Shown here: in pieces, positions 1-7,669 of the stretch
Layout: each line of letters opens with the position of its first letter
Position numbering within the stretch: the stretch's first letter is position 1
Origin: an uncultured Collinsella sp.
GTDB taxonomy: Bacteria; Actinomycetota; Coriobacteriia; Coriobacteriales; Coriobacteriaceae
Assembly (NCBI GenBank): GCA_947001705.1
Contig: CAMQHT010000034.1
Span: 1 to 25,135 of the forward strand
Length of the DNA: 25,135 nucleotides
Direction: 5' to 3'
Translations under genes and position numbers: made by a program
Notes under the pieces: generated by a model
What the model saw: the letters and a program-made list of their open reading frames with translations, nothing else
What the model was told of the DNA's origin: nothing
Database searches by the model: none

Positions 1-80
<80 letters not shown>

Positions 81-108
81 TGCGGGTGGAAGCAGATTTG
101 GCCGCGTG

Positions 109-2352
109 TTACTTGTCGGTGCCCAGCTTGTGTGGTTTGTAGGCGAGGGCATTGACGAGTGCGTCGGCGGCGGATTTGACGGCTGCCGGCTGCGGATCGT
201 TGACGTGGTCCTCGGGGTGCACGGGCAGGTCTTTCTTGACCGCATCGTGGATCAGGTTGAGGTATTCGGTCACGCCGGTGGTCGACAGGTGCGTGCCGTC
301 GCCGTCGAACAGGTCGTTGCGGTTGGCGCTGTACCCGTACCAGTCGACAACGCGTACATTCTTGTAGCGCGTGGCGGCGTTGGCGATGGCCTGGTTCGTG
401 GACCCGACCCACGGCTGCGGGCTACGCGTGTTTACAAACACGACAATGCGCTGCTCGCCGGCGTCGGCCATGATCGCGTCGACCTGGGCGTCCGTTACCA
501 AACCGTTGGTGCCCAGGGCAAAGACCACGATCTTGCCGGCAAGGTTCTGCTGGATATAGCCCTCAAATGTCGCGCGGCCAGCATCAAACTGGCGGCCCTT
601 TTCGGCATCGATATGGCTGTGCGGGAACACGCCGTCAAAGGAATCAACGGCGCGCAGCGACACGGAGTCACCGATCATCAACAGGTCGTAGGAGCCATCG
701 GGGAAGCCGTCGTTGTCCTTGTCGGTGTCGTCGGCCGCCTGCTGGTCGGTGGGCGCGGTGTTTTTGGCTTCCTTGTTCAGAACTTCGGCGCCCTCGCCGC
801 TCAGCGCAGACGTCTCGGGCACAAAAATCAGGCCGCCCAGTGCAACGACCAACACGACAGCGCAGGCCGCGCAGACAGGGACGTGCGCGCGAGCCCAGTT
901 GGCGGGCGTGGTGGTGCCATCGCGGAATTCGGCGACGGTGCGGCCGAAGGCGCCCTTCCTAAACGGCGTTTCGATAAAGCGATAGGAGCACTCGGCTACG
1001 GCGACCACCAGCAGCACCTGCAAAATGTACTGCCACCAGGGCGTATCGTTGATGTTGGCGACCGGGTTCATGAGCAGCAGCAGCGGATAGTGCCACAGGT
1101 AGATGCTGTACGAGCGCTTGCCGACCCACACGAGCGGCTCGGCTGACAGCGCGCGGGCAACCATTCCCTGGGGCTGCACGCATGCCGCAATAACCATGAG
1201 CGTGAGGATGGAGCATAACAGCGTGCCGCCGCGATACTGGAACGCGGTGTAGCCGTTGGTGAGCGCGACCATGGCGGCAAGGCCAACCAGACCCACGACG
1301 CCCAACACATCGATGGATGCGGGCGAGGACCAAAAGCGCACGAGGGCGCTCGGCTGTGCCGGAGCGGTCTCGGCTGCTTCGTCGGCCTTCTCGCCAGACT
1401 TGCCCTCGGCGTTCTTGCCGTGCTTGGCGGCGCCAGCCAGGCGATTGAGCCCCAAACGATGTGCGAGACGCACCGGCGCCAGGTCGCGATCGGGGATAAA
1501 GGCCATCCAGGCGCCCAGCAGCAGCGAGAACACGCGGGTGTCGGTGCCGTAGTACACGCGGCTGGGGTCGGCGGCAGGGTTGTAAAGCACCATCATGGCG
1601 AGGGCAGATGCCGCGGCAAGGCCCAGAACCACGCGGCGCGTGTTGGGCTTGCTCACATGCATGGATACCATGGCAAACAGCAGTGGCGGCCAAATCAGGT
1701 AGAACTGTTCCTCGATGGCAAGCGACCAAAAGTGCGTGAGCGGCGAGGGGTCGCCCAGGGCATTGAAGTACGAGACGTTTTGGGCAATCTGCCACCAGTT
1801 GTTGAAGAACAGCAGCGACGGTAGGATGTCGGGGCGCATCTTGGTGAGCATCACGTGGTTAAAGATGGTGCACAGCGCGCAGGTCACGAACACTACCGTT
1901 ACCACGGCAGGGACCAGGCGACGGATGCGGCGAATCCAGAAGCTCTTAAGGTCGATGCGGCCGGTCCTAGCGACTTCGTTGAGCAGCAAGCGCGTGATCA
2001 GATAGCCCGAAAGCACAAAGAAGATCGTGACGCCGAGCAGGCCGCCCTGAGCCCACGTGAGGTTGAGGTGATAGAGCACCACCGCGACGACGGCGAGCGT
2101 ACGCAGACCGTCGAGCGCAGGAATGTAGCGAGATTTGGGGCGAGCGGTCGCCTGCTGGTCGGTAGCGGACGAGCGTGTGGCGCCGGTGTTGGTCTTGGCT
2201 GCATAGGCACCCTTGTTGGTGGGCGTTCGATGCGGGCTCGGGCCGCGTCGCGACTCGCCGGTGCGGCGGTCGGCGTGCGGGCGTTCGTGCGGCGCCTGGT
2301 TATCAGGCGCGCGGCGCGGGCCGCGTGGGCTCGATTGTGGGAATTGCTCCAT
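109..2352 (-). CDS. Membrane O-acyltransferase (acyltransferase-3) with C-terminal SGNH domain
   Basis: A 747-residue OafA/YrhL-type protein expected to move acyl (often O-acetyl) groups across the membrane onto cell-wall or surface glycans. Residues 1-74 are a basic, proline-rich, probably disordered tail. The acyltransferase-3 domain starts at about 75 (RYIPALDGLR, with the VVLYH histidine near 95), carries HFWSLAIEEQFYLIWP at 207-222 and YSIYLWHYPLLL near 415, and has about ten hydrophobic segments. After a last helix near 490-510, an extracytoplasmic SGNH hydrolase-like domain shows GDSVSL (561-566), GTNG (614-617) and a DGTH block (685-688) giving the Asp-His pair. This two-domain build matches peptidoglycan or polysaccharide O-acetyltransferases; the acceptor cannot be read from sequence. 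A weak GGATGA precedes the ATG. The gene is monocistronic and divergent from the ribokinase operon. Confidence 0.93.
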   Translation of the reverse strand: MEQFPQSSPRGPRRAPDNQAPHERPHADRRTGESRRGPSPHRTPTNKGAYAAKTNTGATRSSATDQQATARPKSRYIPALDGLRTLAVVAVVLYHLNLTWAQGGLLGVTIFFVLSGYLITRLLLNEVARTGRIDLKSFWIRRIRRLVPAVVTVVFVTCALCTIFNHVMLTKMRPDILPSLLFFNNWWQIAQNVSYFNALGDPSPLTHFWSLAIEEQFYLIWPPLLFAMVSMHVSKPNTRRVVLGLAAASALAMMVLYNPAADPSRVYYGTDTRVFSLLLGAWMAFIPDRDLAPVRLAHRLGLNRLAGAAKHGKNAEGKSGEKADEAAETAPAQPSALVRFWSSPASIDVLGVVGLVGLAAMVALTNGYTAFQYRGGTLLCSILTLMVIAACVQPQGMVARALSAEPLVWVGKRSYSIYLWHYPLLLLMNPVANINDTPWWQYILQVLLVVAVAECSYRFIETPFRKGAFGRTVAEFRDGTTTPANWARAHVPVCAACAVVLVVALGGLIFVPETSALSGEGAEVLNKEAKNTAPTDQQAADDTDKDNDGFPDGSYDLLMIGDSVSLRAVDSFDGVFPHSHIDAEKGRQFDAGRATFEGYIQQNLAGKIVVFALGTNGLVTDAQVDAIMADAGEQRIVVFVNTRSPQPWVGSTNQAIANAATRYKNVRVVDWYGYSANRNDLFDGDGTHLSTTGVTEYLNLIHDAVKKDLPVHPEDHVNDPQPAAVKSAADALVNALAYKPHKLGTDK

Positions 2353-2391
2353 AAAACATCATCCAATGACGAGAATAATCGGCACATATTC

Positions 2392-2397
2392 ATTGTA
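2392..2397 (-). promoter_or_regulatory. Possible -10 box for the acyltransferase gene
   Basis: On the minus strand this reads TACAAT, 40 bases before the acyltransferase ATG. I see no good -35 box at 16-18 bases, so the call is weak. Confidence 0.3.
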
Positions 2398-2445
2398 GCT
2401 GCCTGCTCCTGTGAATGCTTGCTGCTGGCGCAACCTCAAGGGTGC

Positions 2446-2475
2446 GTTCACATCAAAGTGAACTAAAGTTATAGG
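2446..2475 (+). promoter_or_regulatory. Operator-like palindrome over the ribokinase operon promoter
   Basis: A perfect inverted repeat GTTCAC-N6-GTGAAC (2446-2463) overlaps a candidate -35 (TTCACA, 2447-2452). A -10-like TATAGG sits 17 bases on at 2470-2475. The site lies in the divergent gap between the acyltransferase and ribokinase genes. A repressor bound here would block the -35, so substrate-controlled repression of nucleoside salvage is a reasonable inference. No regulator gene adjoins it. Confidence 0.5.
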
Positions 2476-2537
2476 GGTGCGAGAGCGCGCGATCGACGCC
2501 GACGGTGGGCGTAAGGCCTGCAGACGAGGAGGTTTCC

Positions 2538-3500
2538 ATGGCAGACAACGGCATTGTTGCGGTGTTCGGCAGTATGAACATGGACCTTTCGGTGGCGTGC
2601 GAGCGCATGCCGCGCGCGGGCGAGACCGTCGGTGGCGGCGGTTTTATCACCAATGCTGGTGGCAAGGGCGCTAACCAGGCCGTCGCCGCCGCGCGCATGG
2701 GTGCGCACACGTGCATGATCGGCGCGGTCGGGCGCGATGCGTTTGGCGATGCGCTGGTGGCGGGGCTTCAGGATGCCGGCGTGGGCGTTGAGTTCGTGGC
2801 GCGGCGCGACGACGTGGAGACGGGCACGGCGACCATCATTCGCTGTGAGAGCGACAACCGCATCGTGCTGTCGCCGGGTGCCAACCATGCGCTTGCAGGC
2901 GATGATGTGGCCTGTGCGCTGAGGCGCCTGGTGGCCGATGGGCTCGACGGAGGCGCCAGAGAGATTGCCCCGGCTGCCGGAAGCGTCTTTATCGCCCAGG
3001 GCGAATGTGACCTTGCGGCGACGGCCGCAGCGCTCTCTTGCGCCCACAGGCTGGGGTTCTATACGGTCTTTAACCCCGCACCGGCCTGCGCCCTGCCGGC
3101 GGGTGCGTGGCCCGCAGTCGACCTGGTCTGCCCCAACGAGACCGAATGCCAGGCGTTGACGGGCATTCTGCCCGCAGATGACGCGAGTTGTGTCGAAGCG
3201 CTTAATGCCCTGCTCGGCAAAGGCGCTGGCGCCGCGGTCATTACGCTGGGCGGTGCCGGCTCGGTTACGCTCGGTGATGACGGCGAGCTGCTGCGCATGC
3301 CGGCGCTTTCGAGCTCGGTGGTCGACACCACGGCGGCCGGCGATACGTTTATCGGCGCGTTGGCGGCGGCTCGCCTAGAGGGCTTGCCGCTCTTTGAGTG
3401 CATGGCCGCGGGTGCTCGCGCCTCGGCGGTGACGGTGTCGCGCCTGGGCGCTCAGCAATCGATTCCCACGCGTGCCGAAGTTGAACATTGGTTTGGTTAA
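2538..3500 (+). CDS. rbsK: Ribokinase (PfkB family)
   Basis: A 320-residue PfkB-family kinase, the usual length for ribokinase, predicted to phosphorylate D-ribose to ribose 5-phosphate with ATP in the cytoplasm. Visible signatures are GSMNMDL (11-17), the substrate-loop GGKGANQ (41-47), NPAPA (179-183), PNETE (199-203) and the anion-hole/catalytic DTTAAGDTF (263-271), with Asp269 as expected catalytic base. The ATG at 2538 is chosen because GAGGAGG (2526-2532) lies five bases before it; an in-frame GTG at 2505 has no such site. The nucleoside hydrolase starts 30 bases after the stop, so ribose released from nucleosides can be fed straight into this enzyme. A related PfkB sugar or nucleoside kinase is possible but less likely given that partner. 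Confidence 0.9.
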   Translation: MADNGIVAVFGSMNMDLSVACERMPRAGETVGGGGFITNAGGKGANQAVAAARMGAHTCMIGAVGRDAFGDALVAGLQDAGVGVEFVARRDDVETGTATIIRCESDNRIVLSPGANHALAGDDVACALRRLVADGLDGGAREIAPAAGSVFIAQGECDLAATAAALSCAHRLGFYTVFNPAPACALPAGAWPAVDLVCPNETECQALTGILPADDASCVEALNALLGKGAGAAVITLGGAGSVTLGDDGELLRMPALSSSVVDTTAAGDTFIGALAAARLEGLPLFECMAAGARASAVTVSRLGAQQSIPTRAEVEHWFG

Positions 3501-3530
3501 ACGATAAAGACGGAGAAGCGGAGTAGAACA

Positions 3531-4505
3531 ATGGCAACCAAGAAGCTGATCCTTGATCTGGATATGGGTGTGGACGATGCGATGGCGCTGGCCTATGCCA
3601 TCGCGAGCCCCGAGGTGGAGCTCGTGGGCATCACCACGTGCTTTGGCAACGTGCGCGTCGAGCAATCGGCGCACAACTGCCTGGCGGTGCTCGATCTGCT
3701 GGGTCGCCCCGAGGTTCCGGTGTACCTGGGCGCCGATCGCCCCATTAAGGCGACTGAGCCCTATACACCGCCGGCGTCCACCACGCTCATTCACGGCAAG
3801 AACGGCATTGGCGGGGCGAGCGTGCCCGCGTCGCCATACGAGCCGGTGGGGGCGACGTCGGCCGACGGTAACGCGGCGGTCGATTACCTGATTGATGCCG
3901 CGCGCACTTATGGCCCCGATCTGATCTACGTGGCGACCGGTCCGCTCTCCAACCTGGCACTTGCCCTGGAGCGCGATGCGGCGGCGATAATGTCTATCGG
4001 CCGCGTGGTCGTGATGGGCGGTGCGCTCACCGTGCCCGGAAACGTGAGCGCGGGCGCCGAGGCCAACATGGCAAGTGATCCCGAGGCGGCCGATGCCGTG
4101 CTGCGTTCGGGCCGCAAGCTCACTATGGTGGGTCTGGATGTGACGCATCGCGTGGTGCTCACGCGTCGCGACATTGCCGGCTGGACGGGCTCGGGCACCA
4201 TGGCGGGCTGCGCATTTGCGAGCATGGTGGAGCACTACATTAGCTCGTACGAGATGAACGCCCCCTACCTGGGTGGCTGCGCGCTGCACGATCCGCTTGC
4301 CGTCGCCGTGGCGATTGACCCCACGCTCGTGGGCGCACTCGGCTGTAACCTGCGCGTCGACCTACTGGGCGAGTATCGCGGCCGCACCATCTGCGATGAG
4401 CGCCGTGTGGCCGACCCCGGCAAGAGCGCGCTCGTGGCGCTGACCGTCGACGCCCCGCGCTTCCTGTCCGAGTTCAAGGCGCGTATGGCCCGTGTCCTGG
4501 GCTAA
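3531..4505 (+). CDS. Inosine/uridine-preferring nucleoside hydrolase
   Basis: A 324-residue member of the calcium-dependent nucleoside hydrolase family (IunH/Rih), which cleaves the N-glycosidic bond of ribonucleosides to give free base and ribose. The N-terminal metal cluster is clear: Asp9, Asp11, Asp15 and Asp16 in DLDMGVDD. The family also shows NGIGG (92-95 region), a DPEAA turn near 183-187, and C-terminal HDPLA starting at His253-Asp254, the general acid and last calcium ligand. A GGAG-type site (GCGGAG, 3518-3523) precedes the ATG by about seven bases. It is the second gene of an operon with ribokinase, giving a complete route from nucleoside to ribose 5-phosphate. Substrate range (purine versus pyrimidine) cannot be read from sequence. 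Confidence 0.93.
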   Translation: MATKKLILDLDMGVDDAMALAYAIASPEVELVGITTCFGNVRVEQSAHNCLAVLDLLGRPEVPVYLGADRPIKATEPYTPPASTTLIHGKNGIGGASVPASPYEPVGATSADGNAAVDYLIDAARTYGPDLIYVATGPLSNLALALERDAAAIMSIGRVVVMGGALTVPGNVSAGAEANMASDPEAADAVLRSGRKLTMVGLDVTHRVVLTRRDIAGWTGSGTMAGCAFASMVEHYISSYEMNAPYLGGCALHDPLAVAVAIDPTLVGALGCNLRVDLLGEYRGRTICDERRVADPGKSALVALTVDAPRFLSEFKARMARVLG

Positions 4506-4514
4506 GTTGTCTTT

Positions 4515-4543
4515 TTGGACGGGCCTTTTTTGACTGGTATGAT
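4515..4543 (+). promoter_or_regulatory. Extended -10 promoter for luxS
   Basis: TTGGAC (4515-4520), a 17-base spacer and TATGAT (4538-4543), with TG at 4535-4536 making an extended -10. The expected start near 4550 gives a leader of about 58 bases containing a TTCGAA palindrome and a short dispersed repeat. Confidence 0.65.
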
Positions 4544-4562
4544 TGGTGCGACCGTTCGAACC

Positions 4563-4586
4563 AGCTAAAAGAGCCCCGTCCCAAAT
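4563..4586 (-). repeat. Short dispersed repeat, copy 1
   Basis: Read on the minus strand this is ATTTGGGACGGGGCT followed by CTTTTAGCT. Nearly the same sequence, lacking one C, is at 18150-18172 on the plus strand. Here it lies in the luxS leader; its CCCGTCC (4576-4582 region) can also pair with GGACGGG at 4517-4523. Confidence 0.5.
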
Positions 4587-4607
4587 TGACTACCGAGAGG
4601 AACTGCC

Positions 4608-5096
4608 ATGGAGCGCATCGCGAGTTTTTCCGTTGACCATCTGCTGCTTGAGCCCGGCGTGTACGTGAGCCGCATCGACCGCGATCCGGCGACCGGCGCT
4701 GCCGTCACCACCTTTGACCTGCGCCTGACCACGCCCAATAGGGAGCCGGTCATGAACACGGCCGAGTGCCACACCATCGAGCACCTGGGCGCCACGTTCC
4801 TCCGCAATCATGCCGAGTGGTCGAGCCGTATCGTCTACTTTGGGCCAATGGGCTGTCGCACGGGCTTTTACCTCGTCGTTTTTGGCGAGGTGACGAGCGA
4901 GGAGATCTTGCCGCTCGTACGCGAGCTGTTCGAGTTTGTCGCGGGCTTTGAGGGCGATGTCCCCGGTGCCGCTCCCGAGGAGTGCGGCAACTATCTGGAC
5001 CAGAACCTCCCCATGGCAAACTGGCTCGCACGCCGCTATCTCGACCGTGACCTGGCCAATATCGACGAGAAGCACCTGCACTATCAACAGGCATAA
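4608..5096 (+). CDS. luxS: S-ribosylhomocysteine lyase (AI-2 synthase)
   Basis: A 162-residue LuxS of normal length. It splits S-ribosylhomocysteine into homocysteine and DPD, the precursor of autoinducer-2, in the cytoplasmic activated-methyl cycle. The metal site is complete: His55 and His59 in HTIEH with Glu58 as catalytic base, and Cys126 in EECGNYL. Cys83 in GPMGCRTGFY is the second catalytic residue. A GAGAGGA site sits six bases before the ATG. The gene has its own promoter and terminator and no pfs or methionine gene beside it, so it is a stand-alone unit. Whether AI-2 acts as a signal here or is only a by-product of methyl recycling cannot be told. Confidence 0.97.
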   Translation: MERIASFSVDHLLLEPGVYVSRIDRDPATGAAVTTFDLRLTTPNREPVMNTAECHTIEHLGATFLRNHAEWSSRIVYFGPMGCRTGFYLVVFGEVTSEEILPLVRELFEFVAGFEGDVPGAAPEECGNYLDQNLPMANWLARRYLDRDLANIDEKHLHYQQA

Positions 5097-5125
5097 GGGC
5101 TTTATCGTCCAAAACGCGCGCATTG

Positions 5126-5156
5126 GGCGCCTTCGCTTATGCGGAGGCGCCTTTTT
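5126..5156 (+). terminator. Rho-independent terminator of luxS
   Basis: An 11-bp stem (5126-5136 with 5141-5151, one G-U pair) with a TTAT loop, followed directly by five T, starting 29 bases after the luxS stop. Confidence 0.9.
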
Positions 5157-5177
5157 GTTGAGTGGTCGGGATGAGCG

Positions 5178-5230
5178 TTCAAAATCGCTTATGTTTGTTC
5201 TAGAATGTTCGTACTGTCACATAAACGAAC
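5178..5230 (+). promoter_or_regulatory. Promoter and operator-like repeat for the DUF4867 gene
   Basis: TTCAAA (5178-5183), 17 bases, then TAGAAT (5201-5206). Just downstream, where transcription would begin, an inverted repeat GTTCGT (5207-5212) and ACGAAC (5225-5230) could bind a repressor. An overlapping TTCTAGAA palindrome spans the -10. Confidence 0.55.
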
Positions 5231-5240
5231 AGGAGTGAAC

Positions 5241-5885
5241 ATGCATATCTACTCTGTCAACGATCCCGAGTTCAAATCCTATGGCAACGTTTGGGATAAC
5301 GTTCCGTCCGAGTTCACGTCGCCCGTGCTCGAGGCGCTCTCTGCCACGCCCATCCCCGAGGGTAGCAAGTACGTAGCAAGCGCGCCGGAGCTCGAGGGAG
5401 TCAAGGATGCCGATGAACTGGGCTTTCTCATGTTTGGCGGTCGTCCCTTCCAGCTCGGCTGGTGCAACGGCCACAACACGCAGCTCAACTGCCTGGAGTA
5501 TCACCGCGCCAGCGAGTTTAACCTGGGCGCCCGCGACTTTATCCTGCTCGTGGCACATCGCTGGGAGATCGAGGACGGCAAGCTCGACACCGCTCAGGTC
5601 AAGGCGTTCCGCGTGCCGGCGGGTACAGTCGTCGAAGTCTTCAACACCACGCTCCACTACACGCCGTGTATGGTCGACGACGGCGGCTTCCAGGTAATGG
5701 TTGCGCTGCCCGCCGGCACCAATGGTCCGCGCCCCGAGGCCGCAGCCGACATGCCCGCCGCCGGCGACAGCTACTGCTACTGGAAGGCCGACAAGTGGGT
5801 TCTCTGCCACGCCGATAGCCCCAAGGCCGCCGAGGGTGGCTACGTAGGTCTCGTCGGCAAGAACCTCGACATCGCCGTGGACTAG
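5241..5885 (+). CDS. DUF4867 family cupin-like protein
   Basis: A 214-residue soluble protein that I recognise as the DUF4867 type, common in Coriobacteriia and Firmicutes and without an established reaction. The middle is cupin-like: His78 in GHNTQLN, Glu86 and His88 in LEYHR, and a later His139 in TLHY are spaced as possible metal ligands, followed by PAGT turns. No signal peptide or membrane segment is visible. The ATG at 5241 is preferred because AGGAG (5231-5235) stands five bases before it; an in-frame upstream ATG at 5205 would lie inside the promoter. The gene stands alone with its own operator-like repeat. A sugar-related isomerase or lyase role is a guess based on the cupin fold. 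Confidence 0.8.
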   Translation: MHIYSVNDPEFKSYGNVWDNVPSEFTSPVLEALSATPIPEGSKYVASAPELEGVKDADELGFLMFGGRPFQLGWCNGHNTQLNCLEYHRASEFNLGARDFILLVAHRWEIEDGKLDTAQVKAFRVPAGTVVEVFNTTLHYTPCMVDDGGFQVMVALPAGTNGPRPEAAADMPAAGDSYCYWKADKWVLCHADSPKAAEGGYVGLVGKNLDIAVD

Positions 5886-5894
5886 AATCTTCCA

Positions 5895-6040
5895 TCTCGA
5901 TCTGTAACATCTAGCGGGCTAAATCGTCTCTACCTGTTACAGATTTAGACAAACCGCAGGGGCCCGCCCGAAAATCTCGATCTGTAACACCAGGCCCGGT
6001 TTTGGCTGCCTAACTGTTACAGATCGAGACAAACCGGGCC
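5895..6040. repeat. Tandem palindromic units, 80-bp period
   Basis: Two units begin with the same 15 bases TCTCGATCTGTAACA at 5895 and 5975. Each is followed by a 25-base loop and then the inverted arm (5935-5949 with two mismatches; 6015-6029 perfect) and ACAAACCG. In unit 2 the loop segment 5993-6002 is perfectly complementary to 6031-6040 outside the hairpin. In unit 1 a 6-base loop segment (5914-5919) matches 5962-5967. No ORF explains the block. It may double as the end of the DUF4867 transcript. Confidence 0.75.
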
Positions 6041-6081
6041 CCAACCACCACAAAGGTGCCTATCCCCTTTGTGGTGGTTGG
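6041..6081. repeat. AACCACCAC palindromic repeat, copy 1
   Basis: A perfect 16-bp inverted repeat (CCAACCACCACAAAGG, 6041-6056, with 6066-6081) around a 9-base loop. The core 14-bp arm and a near-identical loop recur in opposite orientation at 21097-21133. Confidence 0.8.
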
Positions 6082-6096
6082 CGGTTTGGGCGGGCA

Positions 6097-6202
6097 GGTA
6101 TCAAAAAGTGTCAGACGGGGGCGGCTGTCGAGCGCCTGCGCGCGAAAAGAAGTGTCGGCCTGCGCCGCTGCCGTTGAGTAGCGCGCTGCTTGCGGGGATA
6201 CT
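6097..6202 (+). repeat. GTATCA/AAGTGTC module, copy 1 (upstream of phospho-beta-glucosidase)
   Basis: A module shared with 24219-24323. It starts with GGTATCA, has AAGTGTC at 6106 and again at 6150 (the latter in GCGAAAAGAAGTGTCGG) and ends with GATACT at 6197. The other copy has the same order with offsets 43 and 47 against 44 and 47 here, while most of the sequence between differs. The GATACT forms the -10 of the bgl promoter. Confidence 0.65.
6174..6202 (+). promoter_or_regulatory. Promoter of the phospho-beta-glucosidase gene
   Basis: TTGAGT (6174-6179), a 17-base spacer and GATACT (6197-6202). The predicted start near 6209 leaves a leader of about 30 bases before the ATG. Confidence 0.55.
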
Positions 6203-6238
6203 GAAGCCACGACAAACAGCGTGTGAAAGGATCGATGC

Positions 6239-7669
6239 ATGGCTTTCCGTAATGACTTCCTGTGGGGCGGCGCGACGGCTGCCAACCAGTGCGAGGGCGC
6301 CTACGACGTGGACGGCCGCGGCCTGGCCAACGTGGACGTGGCTCCGCATGGCCCCGAGCGCTACGCGGTGGTCTCCGGCCAGCGCAAGATGCTCGACTTC
6401 GAGGACGGCTATTACTATCCCGCGCAGACCGGCATCGATTTCTACCACCACTACAAGGAGGACATCGCCCTCTTTGCCGAGATGGGCTTTAAGACCTTCC
6501 GCATGAGCCTGGCCTGGACCCGAATCTTCCCCAACGGTGACGAGACCGAGCCCAACGAAGCCGGCCTGGCCTTTTACGAGGACGTCTTCCGTGAGTGTCA
6601 GGCGCACGGCATCGAGCCGCTCGTGACCATCACGCACTTCGACTGCCCGATCCACCTTATCAAGGAGTACGGCGGCTGGCGTAACCGCAAGCTCATCGAC
6701 TTCTACAAGAACCTCGCGACCACGATCTTCACCCGCTACAAGGGCCTGGTGAAGTACTGGCTTACCTTCAACGAGATCAACATGATCTTGCACCTGCCGT
6801 TTATGGGTGCCGGTCTGGTCTTTGAGGAGGGCGAGAACAAGGAGGCCGTCGAGTACCTGGCCGCCCACAACGAGCTCGTCGCTAGCGCTTGGGCAACCAA
6901 GATCGCTCACGAGATCGACCCTGAGGTCAAGATCGGTTGCATGCTTGCCGCAGGTAGCTACTACCCCTACAGCTGCCGTCCGGGCGATGTGCGCCAGGCG
7001 CAGATTGACAACCAGAGCAACTATTTCTTCGTCGACGTTCAGAGCCGCGGTTACTACCCGGCCTATGCCGTCAAGAAGCTCGAGCGTCTGGGCATCGATG
7101 TGGGCATGACGGACGAGGATCGCGAGATCCTGGCCGCCAACACCGTCGACTTCATCAGCTTTAGCTATTACAGCACCCGTTGTTCCGCCGGTGCCGATAA
7201 CCCTGATGTCGAGCGCACCCAGGGCAACGCCTTCGCCGGCGCCAAGAACCCCTACCTGCAGGAGAGCCAGTGGGGCTGGGCCATCGATCCGCTGGGCTTC
7301 CGCATCACCCTCAACGACCTGTACGACCGCTATCAGAAGCCGCTGTTTGTGGTCGAGAACGGTCTGGGCGCCAAGGATGTTGTCGAGGAGGATGGCTCCG
7401 TCAACGACGACTACCGTATCGACTACCTGCGCCAGCACATCGCCGCGATGCGCGATGCAGTGACCGAGGATGGCGTTGACCTGCTGGGCTACACCACCTG
7501 GGGCCCGATCGACCTGGTGAGCGCCGGCACGGGCGAGATGTCCAAGCGCTACGGCTTTATCTACGTCGACCGCGACGACGCGGGCAACGGCACCCTCAAG
7601 CGTTCCAAAAAGAAGAGCTTTGACTGGTACAAACACGTCATCGAGACGAACGGCGAAGATTTGGCCTAG
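6239..7669 (+). CDS. GH1 6-phospho-beta-glucosidase
   Basis: A 476-residue glycoside hydrolase family 1 enzyme, normal length, cytoplasmic. It hydrolyses phosphorylated beta-glucosides such as cellobiose or arbutin phosphate after PTS uptake. The acid/base Glu179 lies in TFNE (176-179) and the nucleophile Glu373 in VVENG. The 6-phosphate-binding trio that marks phospho-glucosidases is present as Ser428, Lys436 and Tyr438 in LVSAGTGEMSKRYG, which separates it from plain beta-glucosidases. GAAAGGA (6225-6231) precedes the ATG by seven bases. No PTS EII gene adjoins it, so the permease must be elsewhere. The only PTS part in the window is the EIIA at 24.5 kb, whose upstream region carries the same GTATCA/AAGTGTC module. 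Confidence 0.93.
   Translation: MAFRNDFLWGGATAANQCEGAYDVDGRGLANVDVAPHGPERYAVVSGQRKMLDFEDGYYYPAQTGIDFYHHYKEDIALFAEMGFKTFRMSLAWTRIFPNGDETEPNEAGLAFYEDVFRECQAHGIEPLVTITHFDCPIHLIKEYGGWRNRKLIDFYKNLATTIFTRYKGLVKYWLTFNEINMILHLPFMGAGLVFEEGENKEAVEYLAAHNELVASAWATKIAHEIDPEVKIGCMLAAGSYYPYSCRPGDVRQAQIDNQSNYFFVDVQSRGYYPAYAVKKLERLGIDVGMTDEDREILAANTVDFISFSYYSTRCSAGADNPDVERTQGNAFAGAKNPYLQESQWGWAIDPLGFRITLNDLYDRYQKPLFVVENGLGAKDVVEEDGSVNDDYRIDYLRQHIAAMRDAVTEDGVDLLGYTTWGPIDLVSAGTGEMSKRYGFIYVDRDDAGNGTLKRSKKKSFDWYKHVIETNGEDLA

Noticed and set aside
4544..4566. tRNA-like segment with GTTCGAAC
   Set aside because: Only a T-loop-like string is present. No acceptor stem, anticodon arm or D arm can be drawn around it; it sits in the luxS leader.
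5895..6081. CRISPR array
   Set aside because: Only two units, each itself a palindrome with an 80-base period, and no cas genes nearby.
6101..7636. Long open frame of 511 codons on the minus strand
   Set aside because: It is antisense to the GH1 gene, whose catalytic motifs are intact. Val/Asp/Gly-rich translations like this are typical shadows of GC-rich genes.
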